From: Micromonospora sp. WMMD961
GTDB lineage: Bacteria > Actinomycetota > Actinomycetes > Mycobacteriales > Micromonosporaceae
NCBI RefSeq assembly: GCF_029626145.1
Contig: NZ_JARUBJ010000002.1
Span: forward strand, 3,569,501 to 3,633,500
DNA length: 64,000 bases
Reading direction: 5' to 3'
The position numbers were made by a program, and so were the translations under genes. Of this stretch, positions 24,042 through 32,419 are shown piece after piece; position 1 is the stretch's first letter; the number at the start of each line of letters is the position of its first letter. The notes below the pieces were generated by a model that was not told where the DNA came from, did not search any database, and saw only the letters and a list, made by a program, of their open reading frames with translations.

Positions 24042-25124
24042 TCAGCGGGCGCGGACCCCGGCCTCCACGGTCAGGGTCCCCGCCTCGGCGTCGATCGTGG
24101 CCCGCGCGCCGAGCGGCACGGTGAGCTGCCCGTTGCCGTGCCCCAGCCGCAGCCCGCCCAGGACCGGCACACCCAGGTCGTACAGGCGGTCCTTCAGCAC
24201 CGCAGCCGCGTCCCACTCGCCCGCCCCGCCGACGCTGTTGGTGATCTGACCGACGGCCACCCCGGCGATCCGGGACAGCGCACCCACCCGGCGCAGTTCG
24301 GTCAGCATCCGGTCGATGCTGTACGGCGCCTCGTCCACGTCCTCGAAGAACAGGATCGCGCCGTCGAACGTCGGGACGTCCCCGGCACCGAAAGAGGTGG
24401 AGAGCAGTGTCAGGCAGCCGCCCAGCAAGGGGCCTGACGCTCGACCCGGCACCACCACGGGGGCGGACGTCTCGGCCGGGTCCCTGGTGATCGTGACGGG
24501 TGCGGTGGTCATCACCGCCCTGCGCAGCGCCTCCGCCGACTCGGGGCCGGTCCGGGCGTCGTTCCAGTTGACCATCGGGCCGTAGAAGGTGACCAGGCCG
24601 GCCTTGCGCCAGAGCTTGCCCTGGATGCTGGTGATGTCGCTGAAGCCGACGACCGCCCGAGGATCCCGGCGCAGACCGGCGACGTCCATCTGGTCCACGA
24701 TCCGCTGGGTGCCGTAACCGCCCCGGGCGGCGAAGACCGCTCGTACCCCCGGGTCGTTGAGTGCGGCGTTCAGGTCGGCCAGGCGCTGCTCGTCGGTGCC
24801 GGCCAGGTAGCCGTACTTCGCGTAGACATACTCGCCCAGCTCGACCTCCAGGCCCCAGCTCCGCAGAATCCCGATGCCGCGACCCATCAGCGTGGGGTCG
24901 GGAGTCCGGCCGGGTGCGACGACTCGAACCCGGTCACCGGGCACCAGCGCCGGGGCGCGCAACACCCGCTTGGGACCGCCCGGTGCGGCCTGCGCCGCGG
25001 TGGTCGTGCCGACCAGCAACGCGCCGCCGGCAGCTGCGGCCCCGACACCCAGCAAGTGCCGTCGGGAGAGGGCGTGCTCCACGGACCTCGCGGTCGGGAT
25101 GCGGTCACTTCCGGATCTACTCAC
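24042..25124 (-). CDS. Tat-exported LD-carboxypeptidase (peptidase S66)
   Basis: 360 aa. The N-terminus has the twin-arginine signal SRRHLLGVGAAAAGGALLVG followed by TTTAAQA, so the folded enzyme should leave by the Tat route. The S66 catalytic parts are VVGFSDITSIQ with the nucleophile Ser, the ILFFEDVDEAPYSIDRML region with the Glu, and GGLRLGHGNGQLTVPLG with the His. Members cut L,D-peptide bonds in recycled or mature murein tetrapeptides; others act on microcin-type peptides. GTG 25124 was chosen because GAGGGG lies about 7 nt upstream; ATG 25139 is an alternative. It lies between DUF2267 (convergent) and the glutamate-cysteine ligase gene. Confidence 0.9.
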   Translation of the reverse strand: MSRSGSDRIPTARSVEHALSRRHLLGVGAAAAGGALLVGTTTAAQAAPGGPKRVLRAPALVPGDRVRVVAPGRTPDPTLMGRGIGILRSWGLEVELGEYVYAKYGYLAGTDEQRLADLNAALNDPGVRAVFAARGGYGTQRIVDQMDVAGLRRDPRAVVGFSDITSIQGKLWRKAGLVTFYGPMVNWNDARTGPESAEALRRAVMTTAPVTITRDPAETSAPVVVPGRASGPLLGGCLTLLSTSFGAGDVPTFDGAILFFEDVDEAPYSIDRMLTELRRVGALSRIAGVAVGQITNSVGGAGEWDAAAVLKDRLYDLGVPVLGGLRLGHGNGQLTVPLGARATIDAEAGTLTVEAGVRAR

Positions 25125-25252
25125 GGGCGGCCCCCTCATCGGCGTCGATGTCCGCGCCGCATCAGGGTACGACAAGCATCGATCGCCCGGGGGTCGGTGA
25201 ACGGCGTGGGCGGACCGGGCCTGCACGCGGTCGCCAGCCTGCCGTCAACGGG

Positions 25253-26731
25253 TCACGGGATGGGCCACTCGTGCACCGGCCGGTTGCTGTGCATCAGGTC
25301 CACGTAGTGGCGGACCACCTCGCGCAGCGCCTCCGGCCGGTCCAGGTGGTCGGCGGACTCCAGCCGGTGCAGCGTCTCGACCTGCCAGGTCGCGCCGTTG
25401 CGGCTGGTCAGGCAGCGCTGCTCGATGATGCCGAGCAACCGGTCGCGTTCGGCCGGGTCGAGCCCCCACCGGTCCAGGCCGTGGTGCGCCAGCGGCAGCA
25501 ACCGGCGCAGCACCAACTCGGTCACCGGCAGGTAGCCCAGGCCGGGCCAGAACACCTGCGCGTCGATGCCGTGCCGGGCGCAGTTGGTGAAGTTCTCCTC
25601 GGCGGCGCTGAACGACATCTGCGACCACAGCGGCCGGTCCGATTCGGCGAGAGCCCGGACCAGTCCGAAGTAGAAGGCGCCGTTGGCGATGGTGTCCAGC
25701 ACGGTCGGGCCGGCGGGCAGCACCCGATTTTCCACCCGCAGGTGGGGTCGACCGCGCGACACGTCGTACACCGGGCGGTTCCACCGGTAGACGGTGCCGT
25801 TGTGCAGGCGCAGCTCGTTGAGGTTGGGCACCTCGCCGGCCGCCAGAGCCTGTGCCGGGTCCTCCGGGTCGCAGACCGGCAGCAGCGCCGGGAAGTAGCG
25901 CACGTTCTCCTCGAACAGGTCGAACACGCTGGTGATCCACCGTTCACCGAACCAGACTCTGGGGCGTACCCCCTGGGCCTTGATCTCCTCCGACCGGGTG
26001 TCGGTGGCCTGCTGGAACAACGGGATGCGGGTCTCGCGCCACAGCTCCCGGCCGAAGAACAGCGGCGAGTTCGCGCCGACCGCGACCTGGATGCCGGCGA
26101 CCGCCTGGGCGGCGTTCCAGTAGTCGGCGAACTGGGGTGGGCTGACCTGCAGGTGGAACTGGGTGCTGGTGCAGGCCGCCTCCGGGGTGATCGTGTCGGC
26201 GGTCACCGCCAGCCGTTCCACGCCGCTGATGGCGATCGGGAGATCTTCACCACGGGCCGCGAAGATCTGCTCGTTGAGCAGCTTGTAACGAGGATTGGCC
26301 GAGAGTGTCTCGGCGGTCAGGTGCTCGGGGCGCACCGTCGGCAGGATGCCGATCATGACCATGTGCGCGCCGATCGTCCGGGCCTTCACCTCGGCGGCGT
26401 TGAGGCTGGCCCGCACGTACTCCTCGAAGTCGGCCGTGCCGGTGCCGGTCAGCCGGCGCGGCGGCACGTTGATCTCGACGTTGAACTGGCCCAGCTCGGT
26501 CTGGAAGCTCGGGTCGGCGATGGCCGCCAGCACGTCAGCGTTACGCATCGCCGGATTCGACGCCTCGTCGACGAGGTTCAGCTCGATCTCCAGGCCCGTC
26601 ATCGGCCGGTCGACGTCGAAGCGCGACTCGCGCAGCATCTCGGCGAAGACATCGAGGCAGCGGCGGACCTTGTCCCGATAGCGGGCCCGATCTTCTCGAC
26701 TGAAGGTTCGTACGCCGACGTCCTCGCCCAT
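25253..26731 (-). CDS. Glutamate-cysteine ligase family protein (GCS2)
   Basis: 492 aa cytoplasmic ATP-dependent ligase. The glutamate-binding start MTGLEIELNLVDEA (about 41-54), VEINVPPRRL, AACTSTQFHLQVSPPQFADY, and GIQVAVGANSPLFFGRELWR are marks of the carboxylate-amine ligase fold. It joins glutamate to cysteine or a similar amine; because actinomycetes use mycothiol rather than glutathione, the product may serve another pathway such as ergothioneine-type or peptide synthesis. ATG 26731 was preferred to 26758 since residues upstream show no family pattern. It diverges from the DUF3817 gene across 149 bp that contain an inverted repeat. Confidence 0.82.
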   Translation of the reverse strand: MGEDVGVRTFSREDRARYRDKVRRCLDVFAEMLRESRFDVDRPMTGLEIELNLVDEASNPAMRNADVLAAIADPSFQTELGQFNVEINVPPRRLTGTGTADFEEYVRASLNAAEVKARTIGAHMVMIGILPTVRPEHLTAETLSANPRYKLLNEQIFAARGEDLPIAISGVERLAVTADTITPEAACTSTQFHLQVSPPQFADYWNAAQAVAGIQVAVGANSPLFFGRELWRETRIPLFQQATDTRSEEIKAQGVRPRVWFGERWITSVFDLFEENVRYFPALLPVCDPEDPAQALAAGEVPNLNELRLHNGTVYRWNRPVYDVSRGRPHLRVENRVLPAGPTVLDTIANGAFYFGLVRALAESDRPLWSQMSFSAAEENFTNCARHGIDAQVFWPGLGYLPVTELVLRRLLPLAHHGLDRWGLDPAERDRLLGIIEQRCLTSRNGATWQVETLHRLESADHLDRPEALREVVRHYVDLMHSNRPVHEWPIP

Positions 26732-26816
26732 GGTCACCACCCTGTCACCGCTGGCCACCCCTAACCTCGCACGTGCTCGGCGGGCGGCGGAAGACCCAAT
26801 GGCCTTTTCCTACCCA

Positions 26817-26843
26817 CCTGCCCGCCCTGATAGCCCGGGCAGG
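26817..26843. promoter_or_regulatory. Inverted repeat between divergent genes
   Basis: CCTGCCCG (26817-26824) and CGGGCAGG (26836-26843) are exact inverse complements separated by 11 bp. The position midway between the divergent ligase and DUF3817 starts is that of a shared operator; no regulator is known. Confidence 0.45.
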
Positions 26844-26880
26844 TCGCCCCGTTAGCATTGCGGCCCGGAGAGGTGGTGGC

Positions 26881-27225
26881 GTGCGGATGCGCGAGAAGGT
26901 GACCCGGTTGTTCGTCGCGGCGGCGATCGCCGAGGCCTGCTCCTGGCTGGCTCTGCTGGTCGGCATGCTGGTCAAGTACGGTCCGCCGGGCAACGAGCTG
27001 GGCGTGAAGATCTTCGGGCCGATCCACGGCGGCCTGTTCGTCGCGTACGTCCTGCTGGTGCTGGCCGTGGCCCGGCTGCACCGGTGGAGCCTGCTGGCCA
27101 CCGCGGTGGCCCTCGCCAGCGCGGTGCCGCCGTTCGCCACCCTGGTCTACGAACGCTGGGCCCGCCGCCGGGGCATGCTCGGCGTCGACCGCCAGCCCGC
27201 CCGCGAGCCCGCGCCGGTCGGCTGA
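26881..27225 (+). CDS. DUF3817 membrane protein
   Basis: 114 aa with three membrane helices: LFVAAAIAEACSWLALLVGM, IHGGLFVAYVLLVLAVARLH and SLLATAVALASAVPPFATLV. The stretch GPIHGGLFVAYVL and the final FATLVYERW are the usual DUF3817 (YdzA-like) features; the function is not known. GTG 26881 has GGAGAGG 7 nt upstream, which decides the start over ATG 26887 and the long non-hydrophobic frame from 26773. It converges on the 189-aa membrane protein gene, 18 bp away. Confidence 0.85.
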   Translation: MRMREKVTRLFVAAAIAEACSWLALLVGMLVKYGPPGNELGVKIFGPIHGGLFVAYVLLVLAVARLHRWSLLATAVALASAVPPFATLVYERWARRRGMLGVDRQPAREPAPVG

Positions 27226-27228
27226 CCC

Positions 27229-27244
27229 ACCGGCTCGCGCCGGT
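27229..27244. terminator. Short hairpin between convergent genes
   Basis: ACCGGC (27229-27234) and GCCGGT (27239-27244) with a TCGC loop form a 6-bp stem in the 18-bp space between the two convergent stop codons. Small, so its strength as terminator is uncertain. Confidence 0.4.
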
Positions 27245-27813
27245 CAGGTCAGCGCGGAGCAGGCCACGACGCCGGTCAGCAGCAGCGCGCCCAGGAACGC
27301 CTGCAGCAGCAGCGGCGGCCCGAGGTGCGACCAGAGCGTCGCGGTACGCGGAGTCAGCAGCTGCCCGGTGGTGAGGTTGACGATCCGCTCGATCCGGGGT
27401 GGCAGCTCCGGGTCCCGCTGTGCGCGCAACGTGAGCTGCACCTGGTCCGCCGGGTGCAGGGCGCTCTGCGGCAGGTGACCGTGCAGCTCCACCTCGCAGA
27501 GCTGACCGGCGGTATTGCGCAGCCGCACCGGGGTGACCAGATATTCCGGGCCCTGCTTCAACTGCTTCCAGCGCCGCCGGGTGGTGCCACCGCCGAAGGA
27601 GAAGAGCGAGCGCAGTAGGAGGGCGGGCAGTCGAGCCACCGCCGCTGCGGCGAGCACCGCCACCAGCACCGGCTGCCCGATCCGCACCTCGCGCGTGTAG
27701 CCGTCCATCAGGCGGATCAGGCGCCCGGTGACGATTCGCTCCGTCGGGTGCACGATCCGTCGGGTATCGAGTCCGCTGTCCATCCCCACCACCGAGAGTC
27801 CGCTTGTGTTCAC
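27244..27813 (-). CDS. Membrane protein of unknown family, 189 aa
   Basis: Two membrane helices are visible, at about residues 46-64 (IGQPVLVAVLAAAAVARLPA) and at the C-terminus, about 165-187 (GPPLLLQAFLGALLLTGVVA). Between them lies a soluble segment with beta-type alternation (EYLVTPVRLRNTAGQLCEVE, LHGHLPQSALHPADQVQLTL) that could be an OB-like domain. The start is uncertain: GTG 27813 begins the frame and ATG 27783 is preceded by GGTGGTGGGG. It diverges from the Rv2629-like gene across 121 bp. Confidence 0.55.
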   Translation of the reverse strand: MNTSGLSVVGMDSGLDTRRIVHPTERIVTGRLIRLMDGYTREVRIGQPVLVAVLAAAAVARLPALLLRSLFSFGGGTTRRRWKQLKQGPEYLVTPVRLRNTAGQLCEVELHGHLPQSALHPADQVQLTLRAQRDPELPPRIERIVNLTTGQLLTPRTATLWSHLGPPLLLQAFLGALLLTGVVACSALT

Positions 27814-27934
27814 AGATCGTATCGACGTCTTCGGTTGAACGACGTGAATGAAACCTGGTCACGGGCTCACGGCCGCGAGGTGACATCCCGGGCGACCCGG
27901 GTAAGCGGGGGGCCGAGCTGGAAAGGGGTCGAGC

Positions 27935-29059
27935 ATGCAGCTGTCCTTCCTGCGCCCGCTCTACGACCGTCCCGGGCCGTGGTGCTCGGTGTACCTGGAC
28001 GCCTCCGCCGACACGGAGGACGCCCATCCCGCACTGGACCTGCGCTGGCGCGCCCTGCAGAGTCAACTCACCGACCAGGGAGCCGACGAGGCGAGTGTCG
28101 CCGCGCTGGACCGGGTGATCCGGGGGCACGACCCGATGGTCGGGGACTACGGCCTGGCGGTCTTCGCCAGCCACGGCCGGGTGGTCCTCTCCGAGTACCT
28201 GTCCGCGCCACCACTGCGCGACCTGGCCAGTTTCGCGCCACTGCCACACGTCATGCCGCTGCTCGCCCAGCGCGGCGAACAGGTGGCCTGGGTGCGGGTG
28301 GTGGCCGACCGGATGGGGGCCGACGCCATGGCGGTCAGCGCCGGCGGGGTTCCCCGGCGGGCACACGTCGCCGGTCGGGACGAGTTCCCGCTGCGCCGGA
28401 CGAAGCCGGGCGGCTGGTCCCAGTCGCGTTATCAGCGGGCGGCGATGGAGGCCTGGCACCAGAACGCCGGCGACGTCACCGCCGCGACCGTCGACCTGGC
28501 CGAGAAGGTGGGCGCGGACGTCGTTGTCGTCGCCGGTGACGTCCGCGCCACCGGAATGATCGCCGCCCAGATGCCGGAGCGTTGGCAGGACCTCGTGGTC
28601 CGCACCGACGCCGGGTCCCGGGCCGGCGGCGCCGACCAGACGATGCTGGACGACCTCACCGTGCAGACCATCGCGGAGGTCGCCGACCAGCGGATCGCCG
28701 CCGCGCTGGACAGGTTCGGGGTCCAGGAGGACGTCGGAGGCGGTCTCGACGCGGTCGTCTCGGCCCTGCAACGCAACCAGGTGGACACGATGATCATCGT
28801 GGACGACCCGTCGGCCAACGGCGAGCTGTGGATCGGCTCGGAGGCGACCGAGATCGCCGTCGACCCGGGGCAGTTGGCCGCGATGTCGGTGGACGACCCG
28901 CAACGGGTACGCGCCGACGCGGCGCTGGTCCGGGCGCTGGTCGGCACCGACGCGGCACTGACCGTGCTGGGTCCGGACGAGGCCCCCGAACTGACCGACG
29001 GCGTCGGCGCGGTGCTGCGCTACGTCGACCCCGGCACACCGGGGCGCGGCAATGGCTGA
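27935..29059 (+). CDS. Rv2629-like protein of the bacterial eRF1-related (baeRF/Vms1-like) family
   Basis: 374 aa. The start MQLSFLRPLYDRPGPWCSVY and LDASADTEDAHPALDLRWRA are characteristic of the mycobacterial Rv2629 group, where the strand-and-helix core of archaeo-eukaryotic release factor 1 is retained. The C-terminal part (GGLDAVVSALQRNQVDTMII, VDDPSANGELWIG) is the third eRF1-like domain. Members are proposed to act at the ribosome in release, rescue or hibernation under stress; this is family-level knowledge, not shown for this gene. GGAAAGGGG precedes the ATG. It overlaps the TPP enzyme gene by 8 bp, so the two are translationally coupled. Confidence 0.82.
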   Translation: MQLSFLRPLYDRPGPWCSVYLDASADTEDAHPALDLRWRALQSQLTDQGADEASVAALDRVIRGHDPMVGDYGLAVFASHGRVVLSEYLSAPPLRDLASFAPLPHVMPLLAQRGEQVAWVRVVADRMGADAMAVSAGGVPRRAHVAGRDEFPLRRTKPGGWSQSRYQRAAMEAWHQNAGDVTAATVDLAEKVGADVVVVAGDVRATGMIAAQMPERWQDLVVRTDAGSRAGGADQTMLDDLTVQTIAEVADQRIAAALDRFGVQEDVGGGLDAVVSALQRNQVDTMIIVDDPSANGELWIGSEATEIAVDPGQLAAMSVDDPQRVRADAALVRALVGTDAALTVLGPDEAPELTDGVGAVLRYVDPGTPGRGNG

Positions 29060-30806
29060 GCGTCGGGTGGCGGATCTGGTGGTGGAACGGCTGCTGGCCT
29101 GGCGGGTGCCCCGTGCCTTCGGCTACCCGGGGGCGGCGATCGCCCCGCTGGTCGAGGCGTTGGAGCGTACCGGTGGCGAACCGGCGTTCGTCCCGGCGCG
29201 ACACGAGGAGACCGCCTCGTTCATGGCCACCGGGCACGCCAAGTTCACCGGCGGCATCGGGGTCTGCCTCGCCACCCAGGGGCCCAGCGCCGTCCAACTG
29301 CTCAACGGCCTCTACGACGCCAAGCTGGACAGCAAGCCGGTGGTGGCGATCGTCGGGGAGGACATCTCCGGCCCGCTCGGCGGTGCGCACCAGGAGATCG
29401 GGTTGAGCCGCCTCTTCGGTGACGTGTGCAACCAGTTCGTCCGGTACGGCCGCAACCCCGAGGATGTGGCGACGCTGCTGGACCAGGCGTTCCGTACGGC
29501 GGCGGCGACCCGCAGCCCGACCTGTGTCGTGCTGCCCCGGCAGTTGCAGGAGGCCCTGGTGCCCGACCTGCAACCGTCCGCCGTCGGGGTGCTCTCGGCG
29601 ACCCCGGGTGAGCCGCTGGCCCGGGTGCTGCCGCACGACGCGAACCTCGACGCCGCCGCCCAACTGCTCGGCGGCGGTCAACGCGTCGCGATCCTGGTCG
29701 GCCAGGGCGGTCGCGACGCGGCCCCCGAGATCATCGAGGTGGCCGACCGGCTCGGCGCCGGGGTGGCCACCTCACTGCTGGGCAAGCCGGTGCTCGACGA
29801 GCGGCTGCCGTTCCACACCGGGGTCCTCGGCGAGGTCGGCACCCCGGCGGCGGCCGAGCTGATGGGCGGCTGCGACACGCTGCTGATGGTCGGCACCAAC
29901 GACCCGTGGACCGACTACTTCCCGATGCCGGAGCAGGCCCGCACGGTGCAGATCGACATCGACGGTCGGCGGATCGGCACCCGCTACCCGGCGGACGTGC
30001 CGCTGGTCGGTGACGCCGCCGAGACCCTGCGGGCACTGCTGACCCGCCTGCGCGGCCGACCCGAGCAGCGCTGGCGCGCCACCGTGGAGGCCTCGGTGGA
30101 CCGGTGGCGCGACGTCGCCGCCGAGCGGGTCGCCGCGCCCGCCGACCCGGTCAACCCGCAACTCGTCCTCCAGGAGCTGTCCGCCCGGATGCCGGGCAAC
30201 GGCGCGGTCTCGGTCGACGTCGGCTCGGTCCTCTACTGGTACGCCCGGCACCTCACCCTGCCACCCGGGGTGAACGCCCAACTGTGCGGCACGCTCGGTT
30301 CGATGGGCTGCGCCCTGCCGTACGCGGTGGCCGCCAAGCTCGCCGATCCCGACCAACCGGTGGTCGCGCTGGTCGGTGACGGGGCGATGCAGCTCAACGG
30401 GCTCGCCGAGCTGATCACCGTTTCGCACCACTGGCAGCAGTGGCGCGACCCTCGTCTGGTGGTACTGGTGCTCAACAACCGGGACCAGAACGGCATGGGT
30501 GGTGGGCGGGCGCCGTCGTCCGACCCGACCCAACGCCGACCCGACGTGCCGTACGCCGGCTGGGCCCGCCTGCTCGGGCTGCACGGGGTGCGGGTGGACC
30601 GACCGGAGTTGGTCGGCGCGGCCTGGGACGAGGCCCTCGCGGCGGACCGTCCCTGCGTACTGGAGGCGGTTGTCGACCCGGCGGTGTCGCTGGCGCCGCC
30701 GGAGCCGGCGTTCGCCGACCTGCGGGGCCTGTACGCCGACGGCGCCCCCGCCCGGAAGGTACGGGAGCAGGTGGAGGCCACCGCGAACGCCGAGGACCTC
30801 GTTTAG
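29052..30806 (+). CDS. Thiamine pyrophosphate-dependent enzyme, pyruvate-oxidase/acetolactate-synthase type
   Basis: 584 aa with the three-domain order of the family. The PYR domain (1-180) has the cofactor-activating Glu in PARHEETASFMATGHAKFTG and the motif GPSAVQLLNGLYDAKLDSKP. The central domain (about 195-335) contains VAILVGQGG. The PP domain (about 370-560) has LCGTLGSMGCALPYAVAAKL and the TPP/Mg motif GDGAMQLNGLAELITV with NNRDQNGMG after it. The lack of a C-terminal membrane segment argues against a respiratory pyruvate oxidase. The reaction is probably oxidative or decarboxylating on a 2-oxo acid, not specified by sequence. Coupled to the Rv2629-like gene; the iron-protein gene follows. 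Confidence 0.85.
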   Translation: MAERRVADLVVERLLAWRVPRAFGYPGAAIAPLVEALERTGGEPAFVPARHEETASFMATGHAKFTGGIGVCLATQGPSAVQLLNGLYDAKLDSKPVVAIVGEDISGPLGGAHQEIGLSRLFGDVCNQFVRYGRNPEDVATLLDQAFRTAAATRSPTCVVLPRQLQEALVPDLQPSAVGVLSATPGEPLARVLPHDANLDAAAQLLGGGQRVAILVGQGGRDAAPEIIEVADRLGAGVATSLLGKPVLDERLPFHTGVLGEVGTPAAAELMGGCDTLLMVGTNDPWTDYFPMPEQARTVQIDIDGRRIGTRYPADVPLVGDAAETLRALLTRLRGRPEQRWRATVEASVDRWRDVAAERVAAPADPVNPQLVLQELSARMPGNGAVSVDVGSVLYWYARHLTLPPGVNAQLCGTLGSMGCALPYAVAAKLADPDQPVVALVGDGAMQLNGLAELITVSHHWQQWRDPRLVVLVLNNRDQNGMGGGRAPSSDPTQRRPDVPYAGWARLLGLHGVRVDRPELVGAAWDEALAADRPCVLEAVVDPAVSLAPPEPAFADLRGLYADGAPARKVREQVEATANAEDLV

Positions 30807-30855
30807 CCATCCCTGGCCAGGGCATCAGAAGCGGCCCGACGACGCTGGAGGTCCC

Positions 30856-31971
30856 ATGTCCGAGCCCGCTGACCGCCGCTACGGCCCCGCGACCCTTCCG
30901 CGGCCGCGCGGCCCGCTCTCCACGGCGGTGGCCGAGGCTCTGCGGCGTTCGCCGCACGACCTGCCGACCGGTCTCGGCGCCGACCTCGACCCGGCGGACC
31001 CGATCACCGACGAGGACCTCCAGCTGACCCTGTTTCTCTGCTACGAGCTGCACTACCGGGGCTGGCTCGGGGTGGACGAGTCGTGGGAGTGGCAGCCGAC
31101 GTTGCTCGCGCTGCGCGCCCACTGCGAGCGGGTCTTCGAGGCGGCGCTGCGCCGGTTGGTGGGCACGCCGGCGGTGCCCGCGGACGGGGTGGCCACCGGC
31201 CTGGCCGACCTGGTCGCGGCCGACGACGGGCCGTCGCTGGCCGCACACCTCCAGCGCCGCGCCGACCTCGCCCAGTTCCGCGAGTTCGTCGTGCACCGGT
31301 CCGTGTACCACCTGCGGGAGGCGGATCCGCACAGTTGGGCGCTGCCCCGACTCGGCGGGCCGGCGAAGGCCGCGCTCGTGGAGATCCAGACCGACGAGTA
31401 CGGCAACGGCCGGCTGGACCGGATGCACGCCGAGCTGTTCCGGCGCACCCTCGACCGGCTGGGACTGGACATCGGCTACGCCGCCCACCTGGACGTCGTA
31501 CCGGCGGTGACCCTGGCGACCAACAACCTGATGTCGCTGTTCGGGCTGCACCGACGGTGGCGCGGCGCGCTCCTGGGGCACCTCGCCGCGTTCGAGATGA
31601 CCTCCTCGTTGCCGAACCGCCGCTACGGCAACGGCCTGCGCCGGCTCGGCTTCGACGAGGTGGCCACCCGCTTCTACGACGAGCACGTCGAGGCCGACGC
31701 GGTGCACGAGCAGATCGCCGCCCACGACATGTGTGGCGGCCTGGTCGGTGCCGAGCCGGGCCTCGCCCCCGACGTGTTGTTCGGCGCGGCGGCCGGGCTC
31801 GCGCTGGACCGGTTGTTCGCCGCGCATCTGCTGGACAGTTGGGCCACCGGTCACAGTTCGTTGCGGCCACCCGCGCCGCCGACCCTGCCGCCGACCGTCT
31901 CGCTCGTCGCGTCGACCCCGGTGGCCCCACCGTCCGCGGTCGCCCCGCCGGCCCCGACCGCGCTCGTCTGA
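30856..31971 (+). CDS. Iron-containing redox enzyme of the haem-oxygenase-like (HDO) superfamily
   Basis: 371 aa, all-helical. Blocks that fit the superfamily are ITDEDLQLTLFLCYELHYRG, FREFVVHRSVYHLREADPHS, AKAALVEIQTDEYGNGRLDR, AAHLDVVPAVTLATNNLMSL, AAFEMTSSLPNRRYGNGLRR and VEADAVHEQIAAHDMCGGLV, with conserved Glu and His that can hold a non-haem di-iron centre. Family members carry out oxidative cleavage or N-oxygenation. The C-terminal 40 residues are a Pro/Ala-rich tail. ATG 30856 has GGAGG upstream. It follows the TPP gene and faces a CDGSH iron-sulfur protein gene; these two are frequent neighbours in actinobacteria and may exchange electrons. Confidence 0.82.
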   Translation: MSEPADRRYGPATLPRPRGPLSTAVAEALRRSPHDLPTGLGADLDPADPITDEDLQLTLFLCYELHYRGWLGVDESWEWQPTLLALRAHCERVFEAALRRLVGTPAVPADGVATGLADLVAADDGPSLAAHLQRRADLAQFREFVVHRSVYHLREADPHSWALPRLGGPAKAALVEIQTDEYGNGRLDRMHAELFRRTLDRLGLDIGYAAHLDVVPAVTLATNNLMSLFGLHRRWRGALLGHLAAFEMTSSLPNRRYGNGLRRLGFDEVATRFYDEHVEADAVHEQIAAHDMCGGLVGAEPGLAPDVLFGAAAGLALDRLFAAHLLDSWATGHSSLRPPAPPTLPPTVSLVASTPVAPPSAVAPPAPTALV

Positions 31972-32043
31972 CCGGAGAAGCCGGCTGCGCTGGTCGCGCT
32001 GGTCGCCGGTGGGGTACCGCCGTCGCCCTCAGGCGTATGCCCC

Positions 32044-32274
32044 TCAGCCCTCGCGGTCGGTGCCGGCCCGGAATCGGATCGCCTTGTGGGTGCCGTCGCA
32101 GAACGGCTTGAGCGCCGACTTGCCGCACCGGCACAGCGCCACCGTGCCCCGGCGCGCGTCGATCCGCTCGCCGTCCGGCGTGACCAACGCGAAGTCACCC
32201 CGGACCAGCAGCGGTCCGTCCTCGTACGGGGTGATCGTCGCGGCGGCTGGCTCGCTGGTGTCGTCGGTGCGCAT
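32044..32274 (-). CDS. CDGSH iron-sulfur domain protein
   Basis: 76 aa. The signature CRCGKSALKPFCDGTH (residues 48-63) gives the three Cys and one His that bind a 2Fe-2S cluster; the position of Ser in CDGSH is Thr here. The N-terminal half (PYEDGPLLVRGDFALVTPDG) forms the companion beta strand. Such proteins transfer electrons or clusters in the cytoplasm. ATG 32274 was chosen because upstream residues of the long frame lack any pattern. It converges with the haem-oxygenase-like gene, its likely partner. A -35-like GGTTT and GGGCAC spaced by 15 bp stand before it, only a partial SigB-type match. Confidence 0.88.
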   Translation of the reverse strand: MRTDDTSEPAAATITPYEDGPLLVRGDFALVTPDGERIDARRGTVALCRCGKSALKPFCDGTHKAIRFRAGTDREG

Positions 32275-32419
32275 GGCCCCGGAAGTGCCCGTCCTGACCC
32301 CACCGAAACCCGAGCGACCGAACGCCATTGATGAGCGACGCACCCCGCTGACCAGCGGAATGTGCCGACGGGTGGGTGATGCCCCGTTTGAACCCCATCG
32401 GGACGGGAAGCCGGGCCGC

